Source of the DNA: an uncultured bacterium
GTDB lineage: Bacteria > Bacillota > Clostridia > Oscillospirales > Oscillospiraceae
Assembly: GCA_947383145.1 (NCBI GenBank)
Contig: CANDCH010000005.1
Coordinates: 46,427 to 110,426, forward strand
Direction: 5' to 3'
Length of the DNA stretch: 64,000 nt
Every line of letters begins with the position of its first letter. Within the stretch, counting starts at the first letter, position 1. Below the pieces are notes generated by a model. The model was not told the origin of the DNA. It did no database searches and saw only the letters and a program-made list of their open reading frames with translations. A program made the position numbers and the translations under genes. Shown piece after piece: positions 1-8,062 of this stretch.

Positions 1-2
1 CC

Positions 3-485
3 CTGATGAACCACCCGGATTTCCTCATCCTGGACGAGCCCATTAACGGCCTGGACCCGGAGGGGGTGGCGGAGTTCCGGCAGATTCTGCGCCGGCTCAA
101 CCAGGAGCGGCAGACCACCATTCTCATCTCCAGCCACATTTTGTCCGAGCTGTCCACTGTGGCCACCTGGTACGGCTTCATGGAGCAGGGCAGGATTTTG
201 GAGGAGATTTCAGCGCAGGCCCTCCATGACAAGTGCCGCACCTGCCTGCGGCTGGAGGTGGACGACGCGGCCAAGGCCGCCGCCGTCCTCCAGACCCAGC
301 TGGGAACCGACAAGTTTGAGGTGCTCCCCGGCAACGTGGTGCAGCTCTACGACTGCCTGGAGGACCCCAAGCGGGCGTCCTATGCCCTGGCCCAAAACGG
401 GGTGGCCCTGCTGGCCATGGAGCAGAAGGGCGCGGACCTGGAGGCCTATTTCCTCAATATGATCGGAGGTGGACGCCATGCTTAA
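3..485 (+). CDS. ABC transporter ATP-binding protein, BcrA-like (5' end outside window)
   Basis: This is the C-terminal 160 codons of an ABC ATPase; the open frame runs into the left edge, so Walker A and the signature motif lie outside. Walker B with the catalytic Glu is visible (LILDEPINGLDPEG), followed by the D-loop and the switch His (SSHILSEL). The C-terminal extension after the ATPase core is typical of bacitracin/lantibiotic-type exporters (BcrA, LanF families). It overlaps the downstream permease by 8 bases, so the two are translationally coupled and form one exporter. A histidine kinase 1 kb downstream suggests an antimicrobial-peptide or envelope-stress detoxification operon. The family is clear; the substrate is unknown. 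Confidence 0.9.
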   Translation: MMNHPDFLILDEPINGLDPEGVAEFRQILRRLNQERQTTILISSHILSELSTVATWYGFMEQGRILEEISAQALHDKCRTCLRLEVDDAAKAAAVLQTQLGTDKFEVLPGNVVQLYDCLEDPKRASYALAQNGVALLAMEQKGADLEAYFLNMIGGGRHA

Positions 486-1254
486 CTACATCCGCGCCGA
501 GTGCTACAAGCTGCTCCACCGGCCCTACACCTATATCGCCCTGGGAGTCATGCTGGCGCTGGAGGCGCTTTACGCCTCCATGTTCGCCTTCCACACTGCC
601 CATTCCCTGGTCACCCCCTTCGGCGCGGCCGTCGTCACCATTACGGGAATGGGGGTCATCGGTTTCTGTGTCTGTATGCTCACGGGGGACATTGTGTTCG
701 CCGCGCAGTACAAGAACTCCACGCTGAAAAACGAGGTGTCCTTCGGACTGAGCCGCGCCCGGATCTATCTGGGCAAGTTCATCGCCCAAACCCTGCTGTC
801 CCTGGCGTACCTGGTGGTTATGATGGCCTTTTTCATCGGCCTGTGCGCCGCTGTTCTGCCCATGGAGGCGGGGGATTTCTTCTCCGCCGCGGAAGGGCTG
901 TCCGTGGTGGGGTACTTCCTGGCGGTGGGCCTGCCCCTGTGGATCGGCGCCCAGGCGGTGATGTGCATGTGCCTGTTCCTGGTGAACGGGGAGATGGCCA
1001 GCTCCTTTTTCTATGCGGGCGTTGTGTTTGTGCTGGAGTCCGTTTTGGAGGTGGCGGGACTGCTGCTTGAGGGCGGCGCCGGACAAATGCTGCTCAAGGC
1101 GGTTCCCTATTTTCCCGTGCGCATGCTGAACGAGGCCAAGGCCGTGGTGGGGGACTGGAGCTACCTGGGGCAGGTCTGGCTGGTGGGCGCGTTCTGGGTG
1201 ATTGTCAGCACCGCCGTCGGACTGTATGGGTTTTACAGAAAGGAGCTCAAATGA
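478..1254 (+). CDS. ABC-2 type permease of the BcrA-like exporter
   Basis: A 258-residue integral membrane protein with about six hydrophobic segments. It starts MLNYIRAECYKLLHR, the usual amphipathic N-terminal opening of ABC-2 permeases of lantibiotic-immunity/bacitracin exporters. I chose the ATG at 478 because GGAGG lies 8 bases upstream; a GTG at 469 sits inside that ribosome-binding site. It overlaps the ATPase gene before it and shares an ATGA stop/start with the 32-residue peptide gene after it, so all three are probably one transcript. It presumably forms the membrane channel with the upstream ATPase. The substrate cannot be read from the sequence. Confidence 0.88.
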   Translation: MLNYIRAECYKLLHRPYTYIALGVMLALEALYASMFAFHTAHSLVTPFGAAVVTITGMGVIGFCVCMLTGDIVFAAQYKNSTLKNEVSFGLSRARIYLGKFIAQTLLSLAYLVVMMAFFIGLCAAVLPMEAGDFFSAAEGLSVVGYFLAVGLPLWIGAQAVMCMCLFLVNGEMASSFFYAGVVFVLESVLEVAGLLLEGGAGQMLLKAVPYFPVRMLNEAKAVVGDWSYLGQVWLVGAFWVIVSTAVGLYGFYRKELK

Positions 1255-1349
1255 AAAGAAGGGTGAAGATCGTGTCCCTGGCTCTTGCCGTGTCCCTTGC
1301 CGCAGTGCTGGCCTGCGCGCTGGCGGCGGCAAATCAGAACAGGAGATAG
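1251..1349 (+). CDS. small membrane/secreted peptide (32 aa)
   Basis: A short frame whose ATG overlaps the permease stop codon (ATGA at 1251-1254). It encodes three basic residues, a hydrophobic segment of about 20 residues (roughly 6-27) and a polar basic tail ending NQNRR. That is the layout of a signal or single-pass membrane peptide. The stop/start overlap is good evidence of real translation by coupling to the permease. No family is recognised. It might be a small accessory subunit of the exporter or a signal peptide sensed by the kinase; both are inference. Confidence 0.6.
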   Translation: MKRRVKIVSLALAVSLAAVLACALAAANQNRR

Positions 1350-1360
1350 GGCGGCATTTC

Positions 1361-1382
1361 AGCCGGACCTCACGGTCCGGCT
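1361..1382 (+). terminator. 9-bp perfect hairpin, no T-run
   Basis: AGCCGGACC and GGTCCGGCT pair perfectly around a TCAC loop, 11 bases after the stop of the 32-residue peptide. No T-run follows, so it is more likely an mRNA-processing or attenuating hairpin inside the ABC-kinase operon than a full intrinsic terminator. Confidence 0.45.
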
Positions 1383-1406
1383 GGGGCCGTCTCGTGGGAT
1401 AATCCT

Positions 1407-1469
1407 ATGAAAACGCTGTTTGTCCTGCTTCTCGTGGTGTGTTACCTGCTGATTTTCGGTTGGAGCTGA
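1407..1469 (+). CDS. possible 20-aa hydrophobic peptide
   Basis: An ATG opens a 20-residue frame that is almost wholly hydrophobic (MKTLFVLLLVVCYLLIFGWS), a plausible single transmembrane micro-protein between the exporter and the kinase. There is no clear Shine-Dalgarno sequence upstream, so translation is uncertain. It follows the 32-residue peptide and the 1361-1382 hairpin. Its composition fits a regulatory small membrane protein, but chance cannot be excluded. Confidence 0.3.
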   Translation: MKTLFVLLLVVCYLLIFGWS

Positions 1470-1556
1470 ATGGGCGCGCCGGAGACCGCGGATTCGTCCC
1501 GCCGGCGCCTCCAATAATTATATTAATATGGCTGTCCGTGACGGAGGAAGGGGGCT

Positions 1557-2462
1557 ATGTCCATGAAAAGTGTCCTTATTGTGGCGCTGGCTCTGCTATG
1601 CGCCGCCCTTATTGGACGGCAGATTGTGCTGGAGCGCGGCCTGCGGCGCGCCGCCCGCCGGATGCGGGAGCAGATGGCGGACCAGACCACCGCCCGTCTG
1701 GCCCTGCCCTGCCCCAGCGCCGGGGCGGAGGAGCTGCTGGCCTGCCTCAACGAGCTGCTGGAGCTGCGGCAGCGGGAGCGGGCGGATTACCGCCGGAAGG
1801 AGCAGGAACTGCGCCGCCAGATCGCCAACGTGTCCCACGACCTGCGCACGCCGCTCACCTCCATTTTGGGCTATTTACAGCTGCTGGAGGGGGAGGGGCT
1901 GTCCTCGGAGAAGAAGGCGGAGTATCTGGCGGTCATTGAGGGCCGGGCCCGGACCCTGCAAACCTTCATCGCCGCGTTCTATGACCTGTCCCGCATTGAG
2001 GGGGGCGAGCTGCCCCTGGAGCGGGAGAAGGTGGACCTGGGCCGCGCGCTGTCCGACCAGCTGGCGGCCTCCTACCAGCAGATTGAGGAGAGCGGGCTGG
2101 CGGTGGAGGTGGATATGGCCTCGGGACTGCCGCCGGTGTGGGCGGACGGCGGCGCGGTGACCCGAATTTTCTCCAATCTGCTCACCAATGCCCTGCGCCA
2201 TGGGAGCGGCGCTCTGTCGGTGCGGCTGTACCGGGAGGAGGCCTGCATTGTGTCCGCCTTTTCCAACCGGGCGGAGGGGCTCTCGGAGGAGGACGCCGCC
2301 CACGTGTTTGAACGGTTCTACACCGCCGACAAGATGCGTACGGGGCAGAGCACGGGCCTGGGACTGGCCATCGTCAAAGCGTTGGCGGAGCGGATGGGCC
2401 ACGCTGCCTCCGCCCGGTGGGAGGACGGCGTGTTCACCATTGAGATCCGATGGAGCGTGTGA
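1557..2462 (+). CDS. sensor histidine kinase, minimal membrane-anchored type
   Basis: A 301-residue kinase. One N-terminal hydrophobic segment (about residues 5-20) is followed by a short linker, a HisKA dimerisation domain with the H-box NVSHDLRTPL (phospho-acceptor His94) and a HATPase domain with an N-box near FSNLLTNALRHG and a G-box near STGLGLAIVK. There is no sizeable extracellular sensor domain, so the signal is probably intramembrane or relayed by the adjacent transporter or small peptides, as in lantibiotic/bacitracin stress systems. The start is supported by GGAGG 9 bases before ATG 1557. No response regulator is visible; it would be expected upstream of the window. Confidence 0.88.
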   Translation: MSMKSVLIVALALLCAALIGRQIVLERGLRRAARRMREQMADQTTARLALPCPSAGAEELLACLNELLELRQRERADYRRKEQELRRQIANVSHDLRTPLTSILGYLQLLEGEGLSSEKKAEYLAVIEGRARTLQTFIAAFYDLSRIEGGELPLEREKVDLGRALSDQLAASYQQIEESGLAVEVDMASGLPPVWADGGAVTRIFSNLLTNALRHGSGALSVRLYREEACIVSAFSNRAEGLSEEDAAHVFERFYTADKMRTGQSTGLGLAIVKALAERMGHAASARWEDGVFTIEIRWSV

Positions 2463-2505
2463 GGGGGCCGGAGCGCTTCTGATTTGTCTAAATTCATATA
2501 ATGTT

Positions 2506-2534
2506 AAAGGGTTGGCGCTTTACGCCAGCCCTTT
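2506..2534 (+). terminator. intrinsic terminator after histidine kinase
   Basis: A 12-bp stem (AAAGGGTTGGCG / CGCCAGCCCTTT, one G-T pair) with a 5-base loop, 44 bases after the kinase stop. The following T-run is short. It overlaps the -35 region of the next promoter. Confidence 0.6.
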
Positions 2535-2547
2535 CCTATGGTATGAT
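2519..2547 (+). promoter_or_regulatory. putative sigma-A promoter for P-type ATPase
   Basis: TTTACG (2519-2524), 17-base spacer, TATGAT (2542-2547). The -35 lies inside the hairpin of the preceding terminator. Predicted transcription start is near 2554, which makes the upstream ATG at 2556 an unlikely start for the ATPase. Confidence 0.5.
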
Positions 2548-2609
2548 ATGCCATAATGAGACAAAAACCGCTGCGGGCGGAAACTATGATGAAAAGGAGC
2601 CGGTGTGGA

Positions 2610-5126
2610 ATGGCTCAGCAGTCGGCACAATTTCAGCAGGCCCCGCCGCCGAAACGCAGGCGGAACGGAAATGGACACGCCCGGAGGCGGGAGGAGCGCA
2701 CCGCACGCTCCTCCCGGGAACCGGAGCGGATTTTCCCCGACCCCAAGACAGGGCTCACCGCCGCCCAGGCCGCAGAGCTTCTGGAGCAGGGGCTGGGTAA
2801 TGAGGCGGTGGCCTCCAACGCCAAAACCACCGGGCAGATCATCCGGGAGAATACGCTTACCTTCTTCAATCTGGTATTCGTGGTTCTGGCGGTGATGCTG
2901 GTGATCTCGGGCCACTTCCGGGATATGATGTTCCTGGGCATCGCGGTGGTCAACTCTGTCATCGGCATTATCCAGCAGCTGCGCTCCCGGGCTACGCTGG
3001 AAAAGCTCACCCTGCTCAGCGAGAGCCGGGTGAAGGTGGTGCGGGACGGACAGCTGGGCACCGTTCCCGTCCACAGGCTGGTGCGGGAGGACATTGTGGA
3101 GCTGGGGGCGGGGGACCAGATTCCCGCCGACGGGCCGGTGATGTCCGGACAGGTGACGGTGAACGAGGCCCTGATCACCGGCGAGGCCGACCCCATTATC
3201 AAGGATGTGGGGGACGAGCTCTTGAGCGGCAGCTTTGTGGTGTCCGGGAAGTGCCGGGCAAGGCTGGACCGGGTGGGCTCGGCCAGCTATGCCTCCCGGC
3301 TGTCCCTGGAGGCCAAGGCCGACCAAGGGGTGGGCCGGTCTGAGATGATGAAGTCGCTGGACAAGCTGATCCGCTTCATCGGCTTTGCCCTCATCCCCAT
3401 TGGCGCGGCGCTGTTTTACAATGAAATAGCTGTCCAGGGGAATACCTTTACAGATGCGGTACCTGCCGTGGTAGCCCTGCTCATCGGCATGATTCCCGAG
3501 GGGCTGTACCTGCTCACCAGCGTGGCGCTGGCGGTGTCTGTCATGCGGCTGGCCCAGGGGCGGACGCTGGTCCATGAGATGGCGGCGGTGGAGACCCTGG
3601 CCCGGGTGGACGTGCTGTGCGTGGACAAGACGGGCACCATCACCCAGCCGGAGATGGCGGTGCGGGAAGTGGTGCCCCTGGACGAGGAGCGGTATCCCGC
3701 CGGAAGGGTGGAGGAGATTTTCAACGCCTATTACCGGGCCATCGACGCGGACAACGACACCGCCCGGGCCATGGCGGAGCGGTTCAGCAAGCCGTCCCTG
3801 TGGATGGCGGAGCGGACCGTGCCCTTCACCTCCGCCCATAAATGGTCGGCGGTGGCGTTCAAAACCTATGGGGCCTACGCGGTGGGAGCGCCCGAGTTTA
3901 TTATGGGCCCGAGGTACGCAGACCTGGAGCACATGGTGGCCCCCTATCAGCGGGAGGGGTGCCGGGTGTTGTTGCTGGCCAAATGCGCCAACGCGCCCAC
4001 CATGGAGGGCGGGCTCACCGGCGCGGTGGAGCCGGTGGCTCTGGCGGTGATCAACAACCCCATCCGTGAGGAGGCCCCCAAGACCTTCCAGTATTTTGCT
4101 CAACAGGGGGTGGCGGTGAAGGTCATCTCCGGCGACAACCCGTCCACCGTGTCCGCCGTGGCGGTGCAGGCCGGCGTCAAGGACGCGGAGCGCTATGTGG
4201 ACGCCGCCACGCTGAAGGAGGCGGCGGACTACGACCGGGCGGTGCGGGAGTACAGCGTGTTCGGGCGGGTGACGCCGGACCAGAAGCGCAAGCTGGTGAA
4301 GGCCCTACAGCGGGGGGGCCACACGGTGGCCATGACCGGCGACGGCGTCAACGACGTGCTGGCCCTGAAGGACGCGGACTGCGGCATTGCCATGGCCTCC
4401 GGGGCGGAGGCGGCGGCCCAGGTGGCTCAGGTGGTGCTGCTGGACTCCAATTTTGCCGCCATGCCTCAGGTGGTGCAGGAGGGCCGGCGGGTCATCAACA
4501 ATATTCAGCGCGCGGCGGCGCTGTACCTGGTGAAAAATATCATGTCCCTGTTTCTGTCCCTCATCAACCTGGTGGCGGGATTCCCCTCGCCCTTCATTCC
4601 CATCCAGCTCACCCTCATCAGCGCGCTGACCATTGGCGCGCCGTCCTTTGTGCTGGCCCTGGAGCCCAACCATGAGATCGTAAAGGGGCGCTTTATGACC
4701 AACGTGCTCCGCCGGGCCCTGCCGGGGGGGCTGACCAACGTGCTGCTCATTGTGGGAATCCAGCTGTTTACGCTGGCCTTTGATTTTGAGCGGGTCACCC
4801 TGTCCACCCTGGCCACCGTCATCATGGGCGAGGTGGGCCTGCTGGTGCTGTATTACATCTCTAAGCCGCTGGACTGGAAGCGCTGGACGCTGCTGGGGGT
4901 TATGTCGGCCGCCTTTGTGGTGGCGGTCCTGGGCTTTGGAGACTTTTTCCAACTCTCGCCGCTGGATTTCCAGGCCGGACTGGTGATTGTGGTATTTCTG
5001 ATGCTCACCCCGTCGGTGATCTATGTGTTGGAGCGGGGGATGGAGCTGGCTGAGCTGCTGGCCGATCTTTGCAAAAAGAAGCTGAGCGGTATGCCGTCAA
5101 AGAGCTCCGCTCTTCGTGACCGATAA
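2610..5126 (+). CDS. cation-translocating P-type ATPase (CtpE-like)
   Basis: An ATP-driven membrane cation pump of 838 residues from the chosen start. It has an actuator domain with TGEADP (Thr190, in place of the commoner TGES), the phosphorylation motif CVDKTGTIT (Asp339), the hinge motif TGDGVND (about 576-582) and C-terminal transmembrane helices. The TGEADP actuator and the overall length resemble the CtpE/CaxP-type calcium or cation exporters; the ion is inference. ATG 2610 has AAGGAG 10 bases upstream. The longer frame from 2556 lacks a ribosome-binding site and begins at the predicted mRNA 5' end. The N-terminal tail is basic and low-complexity (PKRRRNGNGHARRREER). It appears monocistronic, closed by a strong terminator. 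Confidence 0.9.
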   Translation: MAQQSAQFQQAPPPKRRRNGNGHARRREERTARSSREPERIFPDPKTGLTAAQAAELLEQGLGNEAVASNAKTTGQIIRENTLTFFNLVFVVLAVMLVISGHFRDMMFLGIAVVNSVIGIIQQLRSRATLEKLTLLSESRVKVVRDGQLGTVPVHRLVREDIVELGAGDQIPADGPVMSGQVTVNEALITGEADPIIKDVGDELLSGSFVVSGKCRARLDRVGSASYASRLSLEAKADQGVGRSEMMKSLDKLIRFIGFALIPIGAALFYNEIAVQGNTFTDAVPAVVALLIGMIPEGLYLLTSVALAVSVMRLAQGRTLVHEMAAVETLARVDVLCVDKTGTITQPEMAVREVVPLDEERYPAGRVEEIFNAYYRAIDADNDTARAMAERFSKPSLWMAERTVPFTSAHKWSAVAFKTYGAYAVGAPEFIMGPRYADLEHMVAPYQREGCRVLLLAKCANAPTMEGGLTGAVEPVALAVINNPIREEAPKTFQYFAQQGVAVKVISGDNPSTVSAVAVQAGVKDAERYVDAATLKEAADYDRAVREYSVFGRVTPDQKRKLVKALQRGGHTVAMTGDGVNDVLALKDADCGIAMASGAEAAAQVAQVVLLDSNFAAMPQVVQEGRRVINNIQRAAALYLVKNIMSLFLSLINLVAGFPSPFIPIQLTLISALTIGAPSFVLALEPNHEIVKGRFMTNVLRRALPGGLTNVLLIVGIQLFTLAFDFERVTLSTLATVIMGEVGLLVLYYISKPLDWKRWTLLGVMSAAFVVAVLGFGDFFQLSPLDFQAGLVIVVFLMLTPSVIYVLERGMELAELLADLCKKKLSGMPSKSSALRDR

Positions 5127-5129
5127 AGG

Positions 5130-5164
5130 AAAGCGCCCCGCCCGGATAACGGGCGGGGCGCTTT
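5130..5164 (+). terminator. strong GC-rich intrinsic terminator
   Basis: A perfect 15-bp stem, AAAGCGCCCCGCCCG paired with its complement, around a GATAA loop, four bases after the ATPase stop. Confidence 0.85.
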
Positions 5165-5280
5165 GGAGGTTTCCCCCCAGACGCTTCCCCGCATCGGGAG
5201 CTTTTCTGTTCCTTACTGACTTTTCTGGGAAAAAATGTCAGAAAAAGCGCAAAAAATTATAGGAAATACCAATTTTGCAC

Positions 5281-5309
5281 TTGCAATTCTGAAAAAAGAA
5301 TTCTACAAT
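5281..5309 (+). promoter_or_regulatory. sigma-A promoter of the LytTR regulator
   Basis: TTGCAA (5281-5286), 17 bases, TACAAT (5304-5309). An inverted repeat AATTCT-N6-AGAATT fills the spacer (5285-5302) and could be an operator. Transcription from here would start near 5316, which fixes the gene start at ATG 5349. Confidence 0.7.
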
Positions 5310-5348
5310 AGAGCTCGGAAAGTATTGGAACGAGGGGGGAGAGGCGGA

Positions 5349-6059
5349 ATGACGCGGGTGGCGCTGGTGGATGCCGATCCGCTGTGCAGGGAACGGCTTC
5401 AAGCCTATTTGGACCGGTTTTCCGAGGAGCTTGGGGAGCGGTTCCGGGTGCGGGCTTTTGAGGACGGCGAGCAGATTATACAGAATTACCGAGCGGAATA
5501 TGACATCATTTTGATGGATGTTGAGCTTCAGTTTGTGGACGGCGTCACCGCCGCCCAGGAAATCCGCAGGCAGGACGGCCGGGTGGTCATTATTTTCCTC
5601 TCCGGGCTGGACGCCTGCGCCGCGGTGAAGGGATATCAGGTGGGGGCGCTGGACTTTTTGCTCAAACCCACCGCCTATGCGGCCTTTTCCAGTGCTATGG
5701 TGCGGGCGCTGGACCGCCTGCGCAGGAGACGCCGGTATATCTATGTGGCTAACAAGGGCGGCGTCCTCCGGTTGGACTGCGCCCGTATCCACTACATTGA
5801 GGTGGACGGCCGGGATTTGGTCTACCACACCGCGGACGGCGACCTCACCGGCCCCGGGACTCTGCGGGAGGTGGAGGACAGCCTGACGCCTGGGACGTTT
5901 TTCCGCTGCGGCAAGGGGTGCCTGGTGAATCTGGAGCACGTGGACGGCCTGTTCAATGGAGACGCGCTGGTTCACGGCGCCATGGTTCAGGTGAGCCGCT
6001 CCAAACGAAAGGCGTTTCTGGATGCCTTTAACCGCTGTGTTAACGAGGTGTGGGCCTGA
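5349..6059 (+). CDS. LytTR-family response regulator (orphan)
   Basis: A 236-residue two-domain regulator. The N-terminal receiver domain carries the phospho-acceptor Asp57 in DIILMDVEL. The C-terminal LytTR DNA-binding domain (about 125-230) shows HYIEVDGRDLVYHT and FFRCGKGCLVNLEHVDG. Such proteins control transcription of peptide-sensing, autolysin or bacteriocin genes. I chose ATG 5349 (GGGGGGAGAGG just upstream) because the receiver domain begins there and the promoter lies between it and the earlier in-frame ATG at 5235. No histidine kinase is adjacent, and it has its own promoter and terminator, so the partner kinase is elsewhere or it works without one. Confidence 0.88.
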   Translation: MTRVALVDADPLCRERLQAYLDRFSEELGERFRVRAFEDGEQIIQNYRAEYDIILMDVELQFVDGVTAAQEIRRQDGRVVIIFLSGLDACAAVKGYQVGALDFLLKPTAYAAFSSAMVRALDRLRRRRRYIYVANKGGVLRLDCARIHYIEVDGRDLVYHTADGDLTGPGTLREVEDSLTPGTFFRCGKGCLVNLEHVDGLFNGDALVHGAMVQVSRSKRKAFLDAFNRCVNEVWA

Positions 6060-6079
6060 CCGGCGGATGCGAAACGGGA

Positions 6080-6125
6080 GAGCGCCCGCAGCCAGCCTGC
6101 CGCTGGCTGCGGGCGCTCCGTTTTT
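6080..6125. terminator. bidirectional terminator between convergent genes
   Basis: A perfect 17-bp stem (6080-6096 with 6102-6118), 5-base loop, followed by TTTTT on the plus strand. It separates the LytTR gene from the convergent nifU. Confidence 0.9.
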
Positions 6126-6136
6126 GGCGTTTTGGG

Positions 6137-6577
6137 TTATGCGTGGTGGTCGTGCTCATGGCAGCAGGAGCAGTCTCCGCCGCAGAATTGCTCCGGCTCG
6201 TAGGCGATGCCGTTTTTGTCATAGTAGTCCTTGATGGCGGCGCGCACCGCCTCCTCCGCCAGCACGGAGCAGTGAATTTTGTGGGCGGGCAGACCGTCCA
6301 GCGCCTCCACCACCGCCTGATTGGTGAGTTTCAGGGCCTCGTCCACAGGCTTACCCTTGATGAGCTCGGTGGCCATGGAGCTGGTGGCGATGGCGCTGCC
6401 GCAGCCGAAGGTCTCGAACTTTACGTCCACAATGACGCCGTCCTCAATTTTGAGGTACATTTTCATGATGTCGCCGCACTTGGCGTTGCCCACCTCGCCC
6501 ACGCCGTCGGCGTTCTCAATCTCGCCCACGTTGCGGGGATTGCGGAAGTGGTCCATCACCTTTTCACTGTATAACAT
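6137..6577 (-). CDS. nifU: Fe-S cluster assembly scaffold NifU/IscU-type
   Basis: A 146-residue U-type scaffold on which NifS assembles Fe-S clusters for delivery to apoproteins. The three conserved cluster cysteines are Cys34 (NAKCGD), Cys59 (FGCGSA) and Cys103 (IHCSV). An extra Cys/His-rich tail (FCGGDCSCCHEHDHHA) follows the core. The start is at 6577 with GGAG upstream; it overlaps the end of nifS by 14 bases, so the two are co-translated. The His/Cys tail is longer than in canonical IscU and could bind metal. Assignment is confident; the cellular targets are not visible. Confidence 0.95.
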   Translation of the reverse strand: MLYSEKVMDHFRNPRNVGEIENADGVGEVGNAKCGDIMKMYLKIEDGVIVDVKFETFGCGSAIATSSMATELIKGKPVDEALKLTNQAVVEALDGLPAHKIHCSVLAEEAVRAAIKDYYDKNGIAYEPEQFCGGDCSCCHEHDHHA

Positions 6578-7751
6578 ATTGACGCTCTCCTCTCTGTAAT
6601 GCTTTCCAAACGGGAGACATCTCCCGGAGATAGCTGACCACCTCGGCGACCGCCCGGATGATCTGTTCCACATCCTCCATGGTGTTCTCCCGGTCCAGGG
6701 TGAGGCGCAGGGAGCCGTGGGCCACCTCGTGGGGCCTGCCGATGGCCAGCAGCACGTGGCTGGGGTCCAGGGAGCCGGAGGTGCACGCCGACCCGGAGGA
6801 GGCGGCAATGCCCTTGTCGTCCAGCAGCAGCAGCAGGGACTCCCCCTCAATGCCCTCGAAGCAGAAGTTCACGTTGCCGGGGAGGCGTTGCTCCCGGTCG
6901 CCGTTGAGGACGGAATGGGGAATTTTAGACAGGCCCTCAATGAGGGCGTCCCGGAGCTTTTGGGCGTGGGCGGCGTTATCCGCCATGTGGGCCTCGGCAT
7001 CCGCCAGGGCGGCGGTCATGCCCAGAATGCCGGGGAGGTTTTCCGTACCCGCCCGCCGGCCGGATTCCTGAGCCCCGCCGTGGATGAAGGTGAGCAGGGG
7101 AGCTCCCCGGCGGACATACAGCGCGCCTACCCCCCGGGGCCCGTGGAACTTATGGCCGGACAGGGACAGCATATCAATATTCTGGGCGTTCACGTCGATG
7201 GGCAGGTGGCCTACGGCCTGAACGGCGTCGGTATGGAAAGGAACGCCCTTCTCCCGGCACAGGGCCCCGATTTCGGCGATGGGCTGGATGGTGCCGATCT
7301 CGTTGTTGGCATACATGACGGATACCAGAGCGGTGTCCTCCCGGATGGCGGCGGCCACATCCTCCGCCTTGACGATGCCGCTCTCACCCACAGGGAGGAG
7401 CGTGACCTCGAAGCCCTCCTTTGCCAGGCCGTCCATGGTGTGGAGGACGGCGTGGTGCTCGATGGCCGTGGTGACGAGGTGCTTCTTGCCCTTTTTTGCC
7501 CCAACCTTGGCGGCGCTGACAATGGCCTGGTTGTCCGCCTCGCTGCCGCCGGAGGTGAAATAGATTTCCTGGGGCTGGGCCCCGATGGCCCGCGCCACCG
7601 CCTGTCTGGCGGACTGCATGGCCTCCTTGGCCAGCTGGCCGGGGGTGTGGAGGCTGGAGGGGTTACCCCAGAACCGGTCCATGGCGTCCAGCATGGCCTT
7701 TTGAGCCAGCGGGCTTGTTTTCGTGGTCGCGGCGTTGTCCGCGTATATCAT
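6564..7751 (-). CDS. nifS: cysteine desulfurase NifS/IscS-type
   Basis: A PLP-dependent enzyme of 395 residues that removes sulfur from cysteine as an enzyme persulfide and passes it to NifU. Visible features are the N-terminal YADNAATTKTS, His99/His100 in the PLP-stacking AIEHH, PLP Lys201 in SLSGHKFHGP and the catalytic loop Cys323 in SSGSACTSGS. It is the first gene of the nifS-nifU operon. Its leader is about 125 bases and contains an R1 repeat. Its promoter is divergent from argG. No Rrf2/IscR regulator gene is adjacent. Confidence 0.95.
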   Translation of the reverse strand: MIYADNAATTKTSPLAQKAMLDAMDRFWGNPSSLHTPGQLAKEAMQSARQAVARAIGAQPQEIYFTSGGSEADNQAIVSAAKVGAKKGKKHLVTTAIEHHAVLHTMDGLAKEGFEVTLLPVGESGIVKAEDVAAAIREDTALVSVMYANNEIGTIQPIAEIGALCREKGVPFHTDAVQAVGHLPIDVNAQNIDMLSLSGHKFHGPRGVGALYVRRGAPLLTFIHGGAQESGRRAGTENLPGILGMTAALADAEAHMADNAAHAQKLRDALIEGLSKIPHSVLNGDREQRLPGNVNFCFEGIEGESLLLLLDDKGIAASSGSACTSGSLDPSHVLLAIGRPHEVAHGSLRLTLDRENTMEDVEQIIRAVAEVVSYLREMSPVWKALQRGERQYVIQ

Positions 7752-7782
7752 GACGTGTCCATCTCCTTATCTTGAGCGTTTG

Positions 7783-7850
7783 GAGCCGTTGTGAGCGGCG
7801 CGGCTTCACCGAAGCGGGGCGAGCGCGGACCGCCGGCAGGCGAGACGTGA
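7783..7850 (+). repeat. R1 interspersed repeat, copy A (nifS leader)
   Basis: It starts GCCGTTGTGAGCGGCGCGG and ends near CAGGCGAGACGTGA, matching the ends of the copies at 14469 and 40211. Written on the plus strand it lies inside the predicted 5' untranslated region of nifS, in antisense orientation to that mRNA. Confidence 0.55.
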
Positions 7851-7883
7851 TCTCTAAAGAATGCGCGAACATCTATGTGGGAA

Positions 7884-7912
7884 ATCATACCGTAAAAAGC
7901 ATACCTTGTCAA
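7884..7912 (-). promoter_or_regulatory. consensus sigma-A promoter of nifS-nifU
   Basis: Read on the minus strand: TTGACA (7912-7907), 17 bases, TATGAT (7889-7884). The predicted start near 7877 gives a leader of about 125 bases. Confidence 0.8.
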
Positions 7913-7956
7913 TAGGATTTATAAGAATTCTTTTTGGAAAGCGCTCTGGATGAAAT

Positions 7957-8050
7957 GAATAATGAGGGTGATTATTCCGGGAATATGTGAATAGTTATCC
8001 GAATATGTGGAATATTACCCGGACGGGCCGGGAGAAAATCGGATAACTAT
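7957..8050. promoter_or_regulatory. operator-like palindromes between nifS and argG
   Basis: Three elements lie upstream of the argG -35. GAATAAT-N7-ATTATTC (7957-7977) is AT-rich and resembles an ArgR box half-site pair. GAATATGTG occurs as a direct repeat 20 bases apart (7981 and 8001). ATAGTTATCCGA (7991-8002) is perfectly inverted at 8039-8050. Control by an ArgR-type arginine repressor is a reasonable inference; no ArgR gene is in the window. Confidence 0.45.
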
Positions 8051-8062
8051 GCAAAAAATCAC

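Noticed and set aside
2520-4103. 527-codon minus-strand frame over the P-type ATPase
   Set aside because: No motif and no start context; the ATPase signature motifs are on the plus strand.
5235-5348. Longer N-terminus for the LytTR regulator
   Set aside because: A good promoter lies inside this stretch and the receiver domain begins at 5349.
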